DNA of 64,000 bases from Geodermatophilus ruber (lineage in GTDB: Bacteria > Actinomycetota > Actinomycetes > Mycobacteriales > Geodermatophilaceae), in NCBI RefSeq assembly GCF_900114385.1, contig NZ_FOSW01000014.1, positions 96,648 to 160,647 on the forward strand, given 5' to 3'. Numbering within the stretch: the first letter of the stretch is position 1; every line of letters starts with the position of its first letter. The notes under the pieces are model-generated. The model worked only from the letters and a program-made list of their open reading frames with translations. It was not told the origin of the DNA and did no database searches. Below, piece after piece: positions 1-11,717 of this stretch. Position numbers and translations under genes: made by a program.

Positions 1-470
1 GAGCCCAGCACCACGGCCGCGCGCAGCACGGCGGTGGTGACGCCGGAGGCCAGCAGGATCTCGGCGACCTCCGCGCGCGACCGCAGGTGCGGGGAGAGCC
101 GCTCGCCCGCGGGGTCCAGGCCGCCGAGGTAGACCAGCCGCCCGACGCCGGCCTCCCGGGCGGCGCGGGCCATCACCCGCGCGGTCCGCCGGTCGGTCTC
201 CTCGAACCGCGGACCGGCGCCCAGGGCGTGGATCAGGTAGTAGACGACGTCGACACCGGCGCAGGCGGCAGCCACCGCCGCGGCGTCGGAGGCGTCGGCG
301 CGGGCGATCTCCACCTGCCCGGCCCACGGGAGGTCGCGCAGCCGCTCGGGAGAGCGGGTCAGCACCCGCACCCGGTACCCGGCGGCGAGCAGCTCGGGCA
401 CCAGCCGGCCGCCGATGTACCCGGTGGCACCGGTGACGAGACAGGTTCTCGGCGCGGCGGTCTCGGCCAT
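1..470 (-). CDS. NAD(P)-binding Rossmann protein (SDR/NmrA-like), partial
   Basis: The reading frame starts at an ATG whose complement is at 468-470 and runs out of the left edge, so only about 156 N-terminal residues are visible. Near the N-terminus is TCLVTGATGYIGG, the nucleotide-binding glycine motif (TGxxGxxG) of extended or atypical short-chain dehydrogenases. It is followed by a beta-alpha pattern with RVLTRSPERL and then VDVVYYLIHALG. These resemble NmrA-like or DUF2867-linked epimerase proteins, which bind NAD(P) but often have no known substrate. It is divergent from the permease gene at 598. The substrate cannot be inferred and the C-terminal half is missing. Confidence 0.8.
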   Translation of the reverse strand, partial: MAETAAPRTCLVTGATGYIGGRLVPELLAAGYRVRVLTRSPERLRDLPWAGQVEIARADASDAAAVAAACAGVDVVYYLIHALGAGPRFEETDRRTARVMARAAREAGVGRLVYLGGLDPAGERLSPHLRSRAEVAEILLASGVTTAVLRAAVVLG

Positions 471-597
471 GCCCCCAGTGTCCGATCCCCGCGTGCCGGC
501 CGCTCGACTCGCGGGGTGGTGCCGGCCCGGACGATCATGACGAGCCCGCACCACCCGACGCCGGTCGTCCCGCACCCCAGCCGAGCAGGAGGCGCAC

Positions 598-1998
598 ATG
601 GCTCACCCCGCCGAGACCGAGGCCGTCCGCCCGGACCAGCAGCCGAGCCTGCGCCGGGTGATGGGCCCCGGCCTGCTGCTGCTCTTCGTCGTCGGCGACG
701 TCCTCGGCACCGGCATCTACGCGCTCACCGGCACGGTGGCCGCGGAGGTCGGCGGCGTCGTGTGGCTGCCGTTCCTCATCGCCTTCCTGGTCGCGCTGAT
801 CACCGCCTTCAGCTACCTGGAGCTGGTCACCAAGTACCCGCAGGCGGCCGGCGCGGCGCTGTACACGCACAAGGCGTTCGGGGTGCACTTCCTGACGTTC
901 CTGGTCGCCTTCGCCGTGATGAGCTCCGGGATCACCTCGGCGTCGACCGCGGCGCGGGCGTTCTCCGCCAACGCCGCGGAGGTGTTCGGCCTCGATCTCG
1001 GCGAGGGCATCGGGATCACGCTGATCGGCCTGGGCTTCATGGGCCTGGTCGCGCTGGTGAACCTCCGCGGCGTGGGCGAGAGCGTGAAGGCCAACGTCGT
1101 GCTCACCTGCGTCGAGCTCTCCGGGTTGCTCATCGTCATGGGCGTGGGCCTGTGGGCCCTCGGCGTCGGGGACGGCGACTTCTCGCGCGTGACCGAGTTC
1201 GACACCGGCGACTCCTCGGTCGTCGCCGGCGTCGTCGCCGCGACCGGGCTGGCGTTCTTCGCGATGGTCGGCTTCGAGGACTCGGTCAACATGGCCGAGG
1301 AGTGCAAGCAGCCGCGGCGGATCTTCCCCAGGGTGCTGCTGGCCGGCCTGCTCCTCACCGGGCTGATCTACGTCCTGGTGTCGATCTCGGCGATCGCGCT
1401 CGTGCCGGCCGACCGGCTCAGCGAGGGCGAGACCCCGCTGCTCCAGGTGGTGGAGGCCGGCGCCCCGGGCTTCCCGCTGGGGCTCTTCGGCGTCATCACG
1501 ATGTTCGCCGTCGCCAACACCGCCCTGATCAACATGCTCATGGCCAGCCGCCTGGTCTACGGCCTGTCCCGCGAGGGCGTGCTGCCGTCCCTGCTCGGCC
1601 GGGTCCACGCCCGGCGGCGCACCCCGGTGCCGGCGATCCTGTTCACGACCGCGCTCGCATTCGGGCTGGTCACCTTCGTCGGCGCCGTCCCCGCGCTCGG
1701 CGGCACCACCGCGCTGCTGCTGCTGTGCGTCTTCACCGTCGTCAACGTCGCCGTGCTCGTGCTCCGCCGCGACACCGTCGACGAGGATCACTTCCGCACC
1801 CCGACCGTGCTGCCCGTCGTGGGCGCGCTGGCCTGCGGTTTCCTCGCCACCCCGCTCGCCGGGCGGCCGGCCGAGCAGTACCGGATCGCCGGGATCCTGC
1901 TCGGGATCGGCGTCGTGCTGTGGATGGTGACCGTGTTCGTGAACCGGACCCGCGGGCGGGAGACGGGGCGGCTGGACGCCGGCCGGCTCGGCGACTGA
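598..1998 (+). CDS. APC family amino acid permease
   Basis: A 466-residue integral membrane protein made almost entirely of about 12 hydrophobic segments. The N-terminal segment contains GDVLGTGIYALTGTVA, the unwound TM1 motif (GxGIF/Y) that contacts the substrate amino group in the amino acid-polyamine-organocation superfamily. Length and topology fit a complete transporter. The ATG at 598 follows a purine-rich stretch (GAGCAGGAGG). It stands alone between a divergent oxidoreductase and gyrB. Family knowledge supports amino acid uptake by proton symport or exchange; the specific substrate is not visible. Its position directly before gyrB is unlike the recF-gyrB order common in actinobacteria. 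Confidence 0.9.
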   Translation: MAHPAETEAVRPDQQPSLRRVMGPGLLLLFVVGDVLGTGIYALTGTVAAEVGGVVWLPFLIAFLVALITAFSYLELVTKYPQAAGAALYTHKAFGVHFLTFLVAFAVMSSGITSASTAARAFSANAAEVFGLDLGEGIGITLIGLGFMGLVALVNLRGVGESVKANVVLTCVELSGLLIVMGVGLWALGVGDGDFSRVTEFDTGDSSVVAGVVAATGLAFFAMVGFEDSVNMAEECKQPRRIFPRVLLAGLLLTGLIYVLVSISAIALVPADRLSEGETPLLQVVEAGAPGFPLGLFGVITMFAVANTALINMLMASRLVYGLSREGVLPSLLGRVHARRRTPVPAILFTTALAFGLVTFVGAVPALGGTTALLLLCVFTVVNVAVLVLRRDTVDEDHFRTPTVLPVVGALACGFLATPLAGRPAEQYRIAGILLGIGVVLWMVTVFVNRTRGRETGRLDAGRLGD

Positions 1999-2253
1999 CA
2001 GCGCCCCGCCGGGAGAGGGCGTCAGCGCCCCGGGAACGGCGTGCCGACGCCGGGCCCACCATCGGGGGTGGCGGGCGGGTCGTTTGTGGCGCAGATCGGC
2101 CCTGAGGGCATAGATGAGCGTGTTCCTGTCGTTGGTACGAGTAGACTCGACAGCAGAAACCGCCAGCAACCGGCTGAGAGCCGTTCTGCGCCGTCTTGCC
2201 CCCTGCCCGGGGTGGGGGAGCCGTCCGCCGGTTGCGCGACAGAAGGGCCCCAC

Positions 2254-4302
2254 GTGGTCGCTCGACCCCAGACCGACAGCACCAAGCAGGACAACGCCTA
2301 CTCCGGCAGCTCCATCACCGTTCTCGAAGGCCTCGAGGCCGTCCGCAAGCGGCCCGGCATGTACATCGGCTCGACCGGTGAGCGGGGTCTGCACCACATG
2401 GTGTGGGAGGTCGTCGACAACTCCGTCGACGAGGCCCTCGCCGGGCACTGCGACACCGTCCGGGTCACCCTCCTCGCCGACGGCGGGGTGCGGGTGGAGG
2501 ACAACGGCCGCGGCATCCCCGTGGACATGCACCCGGTGGAGAAGCGCCCCACCGTCGAGGTGGTCATGACCATCCTGCACGCGGGCGGCAAGTTCGACGG
2601 CAAGAGCTACGCCGTCTCCGGTGGTCTGCACGGCGTCGGCGTCACCGTCGTCAACGCGCTGTCCACCGCGCTGGACGTGCGCATCTGGCGCGACGGCACC
2701 GAGTGGCACCAGCACTACGACATGGCCAAGCCCGGTGCGCTGGAGAAGGTCGGCCCGACGACGAAGCGCGGCACCCAGATCACCTTCTGGGCCGACCCGT
2801 CGATCTTCGAGACGACGACCTACTCGTTCGACACGATCAGCCGCCGGCTGCAGGAGATGGCCTTCCTGAACAAGGGGCTGACCATCGTCCTGCGCGACGA
2901 GCGGCCCGGGCACGGCAAGGCCGAGACCGGCCTGGCCGAGGAGCTGACCCTCGCCGAGGCCCCGCCGGAGCCGGGTGCCGAGGCGGAGGCCTTCGAGCCC
3001 ACCGAGATCACCTACCGGTACGACGGCGGCCTGGTCGACTACGTCGCTCACATCAACCGCCGGAAGACCCCGATCCACCGCTCGGTCATCGGCTTCTCCG
3101 CCGAGGGCACCGGGAAGAACGACATGGCGATGTCGGTCGACGTCGCGATGCAGTGGTCCGACGCCTACTCCGAGTCGGTGCACACCTTCGCCAACACGAT
3201 CAACACCCACGAGGGCGGCACGCACGAGGAGGGCTTCCGCGCGGCGCTGACCTCGATCGTGAACCGGTACGCGCTGGACAAGAAGCTGCTCAAGGAGAAG
3301 GACGACCGGCTCACCGGCGACGACATCCGCGAGGGCCTGGCCGCGATCGTCTCGGTGAAGCTCGGCGACCCGCAGTTCGAGGGCCAGACCAAGACCAAGC
3401 TCGGCAACACCGAGGTCAAGGGCTTCGTCCAGAGGGTCTGCAACGACGAGATCAGCCACTGGTTCGAGGCGAACCCGGCCGAGGCCAAGACGATCATCAC
3501 CAAGGCGGCGTCGGCGGCCCGCGCCCGCCGCGCGGCGCAGGACGCCCGCAAGCTGGCCCGCAAGAACCTGCTGTCGGTCAGCGGCCTGCCGGGCAAGCTG
3601 TCGGACTGCCGCTCGACCGACCCGCGCAACTCCGAGGTCTACATCGTCGAGGGTGACTCGGCCGGTGGTTCGGCGAAGTCCGGCCGCGACTCGATGTACC
3701 AGGCGATCCTGCCCATCCGCGGCAAGATCATCAACGTCGAGAAGGCGCGGATCGACCGGGTCCTCAAGAACACCGAGGTCCAGTCGATGATCACCGCGTT
3801 CGGCACCGGCATCCACGACGAGTTCGACCTGTCGAAGCTGCGCTACCACAAGATCGTGCTGATGGCCGACGCCGACGTCGACGGCCAGCACATCCGGACG
3901 CTGCTGCTGACCCTGCTGTTCCGCTTCATGCGGCCACTGGTGGAGGCCGGCTACGTCTACCTGGCCCAGCCCCCGCTGTACAAGATCAAGTGGGGCGGCA
4001 AGCACGGGGACGAGTACGCCTACTCCGACCGCGAGCGCGACGCGCTGCTCAAGGCCGGCAAGGAAGAGGGTCGCAAGATCCGCGAGGACGCGATCCAGCG
4101 GTTCAAGGGCCTCGGTGAGATGAACGCCACCGAGCTCTGGGAGACGACGATGAACCCGGAGACCCGGGTCCTGCTCCAGGTGACCCTCGAGGACGCCGCC
4201 ACCGCCGACGAGCTGTTCAGCGTGCTCATGGGCGAGGACGTCGAGGCCCGCCGCAGCTTCATCACCCGCAACGCCAAGGACGTCCGGTTCCTCGACGTCT
4301 AG
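2254..4302 (+). CDS. gyrB: DNA gyrase subunit B
   Basis: ATPase subunit of DNA gyrase, which with GyrA introduces negative supercoils. The chosen GTG start at 2254 has AGAAGGG just upstream and gives 682 residues, a normal length; the frame stays open further upstream but that sequence is not GyrB-like. Visible motifs are the GHKL ATPase DNGRGIP near residue 83 and GGLHGVGV near 123, the TOPRIM EGDSAGG near 466 and DADVDGQH near 539, and the C-terminal [10 protein letters not shown] near 615. gyrA follows after a 177-bp gap, so the two are probably co-transcribed from a promoter in 1999-2253. I see no clear consensus -35/-10 pair there. The identification is certain. Confidence 0.98.
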   Translation: MVARPQTDSTKQDNAYSGSSITVLEGLEAVRKRPGMYIGSTGERGLHHMVWEVVDNSVDEALAGHCDTVRVTLLADGGVRVEDNGRGIPVDMHPVEKRPTVEVVMTILHAGGKFDGKSYAVSGGLHGVGVTVVNALSTALDVRIWRDGTEWHQHYDMAKPGALEKVGPTTKRGTQITFWADPSIFETTTYSFDTISRRLQEMAFLNKGLTIVLRDERPGHGKAETGLAEELTLAEAPPEPGAEAEAFEPTEITYRYDGGLVDYVAHINRRKTPIHRSVIGFSAEGTGKNDMAMSVDVAMQWSDAYSESVHTFANTINTHEGGTHEEGFRAALTSIVNRYALDKKLLKEKDDRLTGDDIREGLAAIVSVKLGDPQFEGQTKTKLGNTEVKGFVQRVCNDEISHWFEANPAEAKTIITKAASAARARRAAQDARKLARKNLLSVSGLPGKLSDCRSTDPRNSEVYIVEGDSAGGSAKSGRDSMYQAILPIRGKIINVEKARIDRVLKNTEVQSMITAFGTGIHDEFDLSKLRYHKIVLMADADVDGQHIRTLLLTLLFRFMRPLVEAGYVYLAQPPLYKIKWGGKHGDEYAYSDRERDALLKAGKEEGRKIREDAIQRFKGLGEMNATELWETTMNPETRVLLQVTLEDAATADELFSVLMGEDVEARRSFITRNAKDVRFLDV

Positions 4303-4479
4303 TAGGACCCCGTCCTCCGCACCCCTCGTAGAAGGCCCTCTTGCCCCCACCACTCGCACGCTCGCGGTGGGACCCGGCAAGGGGCCGGCCCCGGACTGGG
4401 CCGGCGGGACCCTGCAGGGGGCCAACCGGATGACCAGCGCTTTTCCACCTCTGTGCACCCACTTGTGGAGACCTGAAAC

Positions 4480-6948
<2,469 letters not shown>

Positions 6949-6974
6949 GGTGGGTCCGATGACAGAAGGGGCGT

Positions 6975-7002
6975 TGCGGCCGTGCCCGCGGGTGCGGCCG
7001 CA
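6975..7002 (+). terminator. Possible gyrA 3' hairpin
   Basis: The arms TGCGGCCG (6975-6982) and CGGCCGCA (6995-7002) pair around a 12-base loop, shortly after the gyrA stop. There is no T tract. It may be a terminator or simply a processed intergenic hairpin before the DUF3566 gene. Confidence 0.35.
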
Positions 7003-7119
7003 GCATTCCCTCCTGTTCAGCCACCAGGGAACTGACCGGCGCCCGGGCGCCCCCGGCCGCGTGCCGGGACGTGCGGGTGCGACAGAGCGGCGAGGGCCGC
7101 TGGGGAACGGGAGACTGGC

Positions 7120-7974
7120 ATGAGCGACCGGACGCAGGGTTCGGTGCGCACCGGGGCCCGCATCGGGGAGAACACCCTCTCCGCGACGGGAGCGGCCGCG
7201 CAGCCGGCCGCGACCGACGGGCAGCAGCCCGGGGCGTCGCCGACCCAGGCCATCCCCGGCACGGCCACCCAGCGGGCCCAGGCCGGCGCGGCGCCCGAGG
7301 GCACCGCGCCGGTCACCGGTGCCGGAGCGCCGCGCACCCAGGGCCCCGCCGCCCAGGCTGTGGCGCCGTCGACGGCGCCCCCCCAGACGGCCACCCCCCG
7401 GACGGCCGCCCCTCCTGCAGCGGCTGCCGTGAGCGCGCCGCCGGCGGTCACCCCCCTGGGGGTTGCCCCGCAGGGTGCCGCTGCCCAGAGCGCCCCGGTG
7501 GCGACCGGCGTCCCCCAGGGCGCGCCCGCGGCCGCCGTCGCGCAGCCGGCCGCCGTCGCGCAGCCGGCGACCGTCAAGGCCGCTGGGGCCAAGGCGAAGG
7601 CCGCCCGTGGCCCCCGCCGCGCCCGCCTCCAGCTGCGGCACATCGACACCTGGTCGGCGCTGAAGATCTCGCTGGTGCTGTCGATCGCGCTGTTCTTCAT
7701 CTGGATGGTCGCCGTCGGCATCCTCTACGGCGTCCTGTCCGGTCTCGGCGTCTTCGAGACCCTCAACGACCTCTTCGGCCAGCTCGGCACCGCTTCCGGC
7801 GGCGACAGCAGCAGCGAGTTCATCACCCCGGGCATCGTGTTCGGCGGGGCGGCGGTCATCGGGGCCATCAACATCGTGCTGATGACCGCGCTGTGCACCG
7901 TCGCCGCGTTCATCTACAACATGTGCTCGGACCTGGTCGGCGGCCTCGAGGTCACCCTCTCCGAGCGCGACTGA
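7120..7974 (+). CDS. DUF3566 transmembrane protein
   Basis: 284 residues. The first 160 or so are Ala/Pro/Gln/Thr-rich low complexity, probably a disordered cytoplasmic region. A basic stretch (AKAARGPRRARLQLRHI) then leads into two membrane segments, one near residues 185-210 and one near 245-270, ending GGLEVTLSERD. This is the layout of the actinobacterial DUF3566 family, whose member sits immediately downstream of gyrA in mycobacteria (Rv0007 position). ATG at 7120. The next gene is tRNA-Ile. Function is unestablished; the conserved position and topology suggest a division- or envelope-associated membrane protein, but that is inference. Confidence 0.9.
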   Translation: MSDRTQGSVRTGARIGENTLSATGAAAQPAATDGQQPGASPTQAIPGTATQRAQAGAAPEGTAPVTGAGAPRTQGPAAQAVAPSTAPPQTATPRTAAPPAAAAVSAPPAVTPLGVAPQGAAAQSAPVATGVPQGAPAAAVAQPAAVAQPATVKAAGAKAKAARGPRRARLQLRHIDTWSALKISLVLSIALFFIWMVAVGILYGVLSGLGVFETLNDLFGQLGTASGGDSSSEFITPGIVFGGAAVIGAINIVLMTALCTVAAFIYNMCSDLVGGLEVTLSERD

Positions 7975-8029
7975 GGGTGACCCCCTGCGGGGTCGCCCTC
8001 GGCGACCAGGTACGCTGTTCGAGGTTCAC

Positions 8030-8103
8030 GGGCCTGTAGCTCAGGCGGTTAGAGCGCATCCCTGATAAGGATGAGGCCGGAGGTTCAAGTCCTCCCAGGC
8101 CCA
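8030..8103 (+). tRNA. tRNA-Ile (GAT)
   Basis: A 74-nt cloverleaf. Acceptor GGGCCTG pairs with CAGGCCC, D-arm GCTC/GAGC, anticodon stem CATCC/GGATG with loop CTGATAA (anticodon GAT), and T-arm GGAGG-TTCAAGT-CCTCC. The discriminator is A and CCA is not encoded (CCC follows). It lies 55 bp after the DUF3566 gene, the conserved gyrA-downstream position. Confidence 0.98.
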
Positions 8104-8209
8104 CCCGTGTCCCGGCGTCGACGGCGCCAGCGGTGCCGGCTCCGCTCCGGGGAAGGCCCCGGGCCCCCTCCCTCAGGAGGCGGGCACTCCCCTCGAGGAG
8201 GTACTCCGC

Positions 8210-8353
8210 GTGCTGAAGAAGCTGGCCCTGGCGGCCGCCGCCGTCGGCGCCCTCGCCCTCGTCCGTAAGCGCTCGGCCGGCCAGGCCGAGGCCGACCTGT
8301 GGCACGAGGCCACCCGCGGCCCCGACGCGGTCAGCACACCCACCGACCGCTGA
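8210..8353 (+). CDS. DLW-39 family microprotein
   Basis: A 47-residue ORF from a GTG at 8210 with a strong GAGGAGG eight bases upstream. It reads MLKKLALAAAAVGALALV at the N-terminus, a short basic start followed by a hydrophobic helix, and then carries EADLWHEAT. The DLW-x-EA motif names the DLW-39 family, small actinobacterial proteins usually of about 39 residues. It sits between tRNA-Ile and tRNA-Ala, where this family is typically found. It is probably a single-pass membrane peptide. No biochemical role is known to me. Confidence 0.88.
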   Translation: MLKKLALAAAAVGALALVRKRSAGQAEADLWHEATRGPDAVSTPTDR

Positions 8354-8385
8354 CCCACCGGGGCCACTCTGGCGAGAGCCAGCCC

Positions 8386-8458
8386 GGGGACGTAGCTCAA
8401 TTGGCAGAGCACCGCCTTTGCAAGGCGGGGGTTAGGGGTTCGATTCCCCTCGTCTCCA
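8386..8458 (+). tRNA. tRNA-Ala (TGC), attachment site of an island
   Basis: A 73-nt cloverleaf. Acceptor GGGGACG/CGTCTCC, D-arm GCTC/GAGC, anticodon stem CCGCC/GGCGG with loop TTTGCAA (anticodon TGC), and T-arm AGGGG-TTCGATT-CCCCT. CCA is not encoded. Its 3' end is duplicated about 1.15 kb downstream, marking it as the target of a site-specific integrase. Confidence 0.98.
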
Positions 8459-8462
8459 CTCC
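8440..8462 (+). repeat. att direct repeat, tRNA-proximal copy
   Basis: A 23-bp sequence covering the T-arm 3' half and acceptor of tRNA-Ala plus four bases beyond. It is repeated exactly at 9592-9614; the match extends to 28 bp (from 8435) with one mismatch. Typical attL left by integration into a tRNA 3' end. Confidence 0.85.
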
Positions 8463-8669
8463 TCTGACCTGCGGATCCCTCTCCGTCGGGGGCTCGGGCG
8501 AGCCCTCCGGAGGGGTCTCGGTCCGCACAAGGTCCGCAACTGGTCCGCGGGATGTGGCCCGCAGGGCGTCCAGCCGGTCGGCCACGTCGTTCAGGTCGTC
8601 GTCGAACAGGTCGGCGTAGCGGTTCAGGGTCATGGCCGTGCGTTTCCGATCGGCCGCTGCACGTGTCAC
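8463..8669 (-). pseudogene. Truncated tyrosine recombinase (integrase) C-terminus
   Basis: On the minus strand the frame reads AMTLNRYADLFDDDLNDVAD and then RLDALRA. This matches the extreme C-terminus of phage-type tyrosine integrases, where the TMTLNRYADLF block holds the catalytic tyrosine. Everything upstream (the Arg-His-x-x-Arg catalytic core) is missing, and homology stops around 8640-8669. The frame has no stop until it has read through the antisense of tRNA-Ala (stop at 8397-8399). Adjacency to the duplicated tRNA end is the normal position for an island integrase. It is a non-functional remnant. Confidence 0.75.
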
Positions 8670-8677
8670 AATTCGGC

Positions 8678-9490
8678 ATGGGCACGAGCAGTGCCGAACC
8701 TCCCGATCGTTCCCAACCTCCCGAGACGGCCGACCCGGACCAGACGGCCGACCCGAACGAGCGTCGCGGGCGCCCGTCGTCGCACGCGGGAGAAGAGACG
8801 GTGCGGGACGACCTGTCGCAGGGCTTGTCCGACCTGGCGCGGAAGATGCAGCACCAGACCGACGCCGCGGCGGTCATGGAGCTCATCGTCTCCTCGGTGG
8901 CAGGAACCATCCCCGGCGCCGAGCACGCCACGATCAGCCTCGTGCACGGCCGCCGCCGGGTGGTGTCGGCGGCGGCCACCGGGGAGCTGGCGCGACGGTT
9001 CGACGATCTGCAGGAGAGCACGCAACAGGGCCCTTGCCTGGACGCCATGTACCAGCAGGTGACCGTTCGCGTCGACGACCTGGCCGCCGACCCGCGCTGG
9101 CCGGAGTTGGCCCGGCGGGCCACGGCGGAGCTGGGCGTGGCCAGCATGCTGTGTTTCCAGCTGTTCGTGCGCGATCAGGACCTGGGGGGGCTGAACCTGC
9201 TGGCTCACCGCCCCGGGGCATTCACCGACGAGTCCGAGCGCATCGGCCTGCTCTTCGCCAGCCACGCCGCGGTCGCGGTCGCCGACGCCCAGGACCTGAA
9301 CCACATGACCACGGCACTGAGGAGCCGGGATGTGATCGGCCAAGCCAAGGGCATCCTCATGGAGCGCTACAAGATCACCGCGGAGGTGGCGTTCGCCCTG
9401 CTCGCCAAGACCAGTCAAGACACCAACCGCAAGCTCCACGACGTGGCTGAGTATCTGAGCCAGACCGGCACGCTTGGCATCGAACGCTGA
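8678..9490 (+). CDS. GAF and ANTAR domain regulator
   Basis: 270 residues from ATG 8678. After a polar N-terminal stretch, a GAF-type sensory domain spans roughly 50-195 (motifs ATISLVHGRRRVVS, GPCLDAMYQQ, LFVRDQDLGGLNL, FASHAAVAVADA). An ANTAR RNA-binding domain follows at about 205-262 (RDVIGQAKGILMERYKITAEVAFALL). ANTAR proteins act as antiterminators by binding paired hairpins in nascent mRNA, and GAF partners sense small ligands or redox state. The target RNA and ligand are unknown. It is the only intact cargo of the tRNA-Ala island; the upstream integrase stub runs antisense and ends just before its start. Confidence 0.88.
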   Translation: MGTSSAEPPDRSQPPETADPDQTADPNERRGRPSSHAGEETVRDDLSQGLSDLARKMQHQTDAAAVMELIVSSVAGTIPGAEHATISLVHGRRRVVSAAATGELARRFDDLQESTQQGPCLDAMYQQVTVRVDDLAADPRWPELARRATAELGVASMLCFQLFVRDQDLGGLNLLAHRPGAFTDESERIGLLFASHAAVAVADAQDLNHMTTALRSRDVIGQAKGILMERYKITAEVAFALLAKTSQDTNRKLHDVAEYLSQTGTLGIER

Positions 9491-9591
9491 CCGTCGGACT
9501 CTCCGCGGGTAGTCAGCCGAGGTCCACCCCGGCCCGATAACGCCCTTCCGGCGGCCGGCGCAGTCGGAGAGGCTCCAGCGGGGTGGGGGGC

Positions 9592-9614
9592 TCGATTCCC
9601 CTCGTCTCCACTCC
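9592..9614 (+). repeat. att direct repeat, distal copy
   Basis: An exact 23-bp copy of 8440-8462 (tRNA-Ala 3' end). It is not part of a tRNA here: no acceptor 5' strand or anticodon arm precedes it. It marks the far boundary of the island. Confidence 0.85.
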
Positions 9615-9726
9615 GCTCCCTCGGGACCTCGGTCCCTTTACTCCTCCGCGTCGCCCGGCCACTGTCAGCGGGGCCGCTGGCCCACCGGACGGGCGGGCCG
9701 GGGCGCACGGCTGCCGAGGAGGAGCC

Positions 9727-10221
9727 ATGGCACGCAAGACCATGGACTGCCGGATGATGCCCAGCGAGAGCAACTGCACCGTCCAGATCTCCGGCGAGGA
9801 GGACGAGGTCCTCGAGCTGGCCGCGGCGCACGCCGTCACCACGCACGGTCACACCGACGGTCCCGAGCTGCGGCGGGAGCTGCAGGCGGGGCTGCGCGAC
9901 GAGGGCGAGCTGCAGCTGGAGGCGGGTGCCTTCGTCCAGCTCATCGAGTTCCACGCGCGGGACCTCGACGGTTTCGGCGAGGCCGTCGAGCAGTGGCGGG
10001 AGCGGATGGGTCGCGAGGCGACCGCCCGCTGGGGCGTCGTGGCCGCCGACCGGGACCGCCCGGAGACCTACGTGGAACTCGTGGCGTTCCCGGACCACGA
10101 CGCGGCGATGCGCAACTCCGAGCATCCCGTCACCGCGGACTTCGCCAAGCGCATGCAGGAGGTCACGGAGGGGGAGGCCCAGTTCCGCAACCTCGACGTC
10201 GTCCAGGTGCTGCGCATGTGA
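9727..10221 (+). CDS. DUF1059 plus ABM-like domain protein
   Basis: 164 residues from ATG 9727 with GAGGAGGAG upstream. The N-terminal 55 residues match the DUF1059 pattern: a short domain opening MARKTMDCRMM with two cysteines, then EDEVLELAAAHAVTTHGH and PELRREL. Residues from about 60 form an alpha-beta segment (FVQLIEFHARDLDGF ... YVELVAFPDHDAAMRNSE) resembling dimeric alpha-beta barrel (ABM-like) domains. It is the first chromosomal gene after the island. Function unknown; DUF1059 proteins are small soluble actinobacterial proteins and the two-domain fusion is not rare. Confidence 0.8.
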   Translation: MARKTMDCRMMPSESNCTVQISGEEDEVLELAAAHAVTTHGHTDGPELRRELQAGLRDEGELQLEAGAFVQLIEFHARDLDGFGEAVEQWRERMGREATARWGVVAADRDRPETYVELVAFPDHDAAMRNSEHPVTADFAKRMQEVTEGEAQFRNLDVVQVLRM

Positions 10222-10282
10222 GACGCGCTGCCCGTCCGCTCCCCGTGTCTCGCGGGGAGTGGACCAGTGGGAGAGTGAACCC

Positions 10283-10815
<533 letters not shown>

Positions 10816-10819
<4 letters not shown>

Positions 10820-11712
10820 CCACCGGCCCGGACGACGGGGGCGCCGGGCCCGGCCAACCGCAGCCGGCGCCCCCGACGGCGTTCTGCTACCGGCACTCCG
10901 ACCGGTCCACCCGCATCTCCTGCGCGCGGTGCGGGCGGCCGATCTGCCCGCAGTGCATGACCCCCGCCTCGGTCGGGTTCCAGTGCCCGGAGTGCGTCCG
11001 CGAGGGGCGGGCCACGGTCCGGCAGCCGCGCGCGACGCCGGTGCTGCGCCGGGCGGGCCGCCGGTTCGGGACGGTGACGGTCACCCTCATCGGGCTCAAC
11101 GTGGCGATGTTCGTCGTCACCGCGGTCTCGGCCGGCCTCGCCGGCGCCAACCCGCTGGACAACCAGTACTCGCCGCTGTTCGCCCAGCTCTCCCAGGTGC
11201 CGATCCTCGTCGAGCTCGGCGAGGACTGGCGGCTGCTCACCGCAGCGTTCCTGCACATCGGGCCCATGCACCTGGTGCTCAACATGCTGGCCCTGCTGAT
11301 CTTCGGCTCCGAGCTCGAGCGCCAGCTGGGCCGGTGGCGCTACCTCGCCGTCTACCTCATCTCCGCCCTGGGCGGCGCCGTCGCGCTGCAGCTGTTCGGG
11401 GAGCCCGGGCGGCCGGTCGCGGGCGCGTCGGCGGCGATCTACGGCCTGCTCGGCGGCTTGGCGGTGCTCATGCTCGCCCGCCGCGAGGACCTGCGCGGGC
11501 TGCTGACCCTGCTGGCGATCAACGTGGCCATCAGCTTCCTGCCCGGCGTCTCGCTGCTCGGGCACCTCGGCGGGCTGGTGGCCGGTTTCGCCGCCACCGC
11601 CGTGGTCGTGCTCCTCCGACGGCGCACCGAGCTGCAGGTCCTGGGGCTCATGCTGCTGGCCGGGGTCCTGGCCGTCGTCGCCCTGACCGTGCCGACGCTC
11701 GTCGTCCTGTAG
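10816..11712 (+). CDS. Rhomboid family intramembrane serine protease
   Basis: The N-terminus has a B-box-like zinc ribbon, CYRHSDRSTRISCARC and CPQCMTPASVGFQCPECV. Six or so membrane helices follow. The catalytic serine is in GASAAIYGLLGG and the histidine in HLGGLVAGF, the rhomboid dyad. No ATG, GTG or TTG exists in frame between the end of ppiA and the zinc ribbon. The best start is CTG 10816, with GAGGTG eight bases upstream and a CTGA overlap with the ppiA stop. Starting at ATG 10957 would cut the zinc ribbon. The protease cleaves membrane-protein substrates in the bilayer; substrates are unknown. Confidence 0.88.
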
Positions 11713-11717
11713 CCCCG

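Larger units (their letters stand above)
8463..9614. mobile_element. Remnant integrative island at tRNA-Ala
   Basis: A 1.15-kb segment bounded by the tRNA-Ala 3' end and a perfect 23-bp duplicate of it. It carries an integrase stub at the tRNA end and one intact gene, the GAF-ANTAR regulator. The size implies that most of an original element has been lost. Without the insert, the sequence after 9614 would directly follow the tRNA. Confidence 0.75.

Noticed and set aside
2142..2147. TAGACT as a -10 box for gyrB
   Set aside because: No -35 hexamer lies at an acceptable spacing, so the promoter call is not supportable.
8397..8462. Peptide RGIEPLTPALQRRCSAN at the end of the integrase stub frame
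   Set aside because: This is the antisense translation of tRNA-Ala, a familiar annotation artefact, not protein sequence of the integrase.
8463..9614. Complete prophage or ICE
   Set aside because: No structural, replication or conjugation genes are present and the integrase is only a C-terminal stub, so it is called a remnant.
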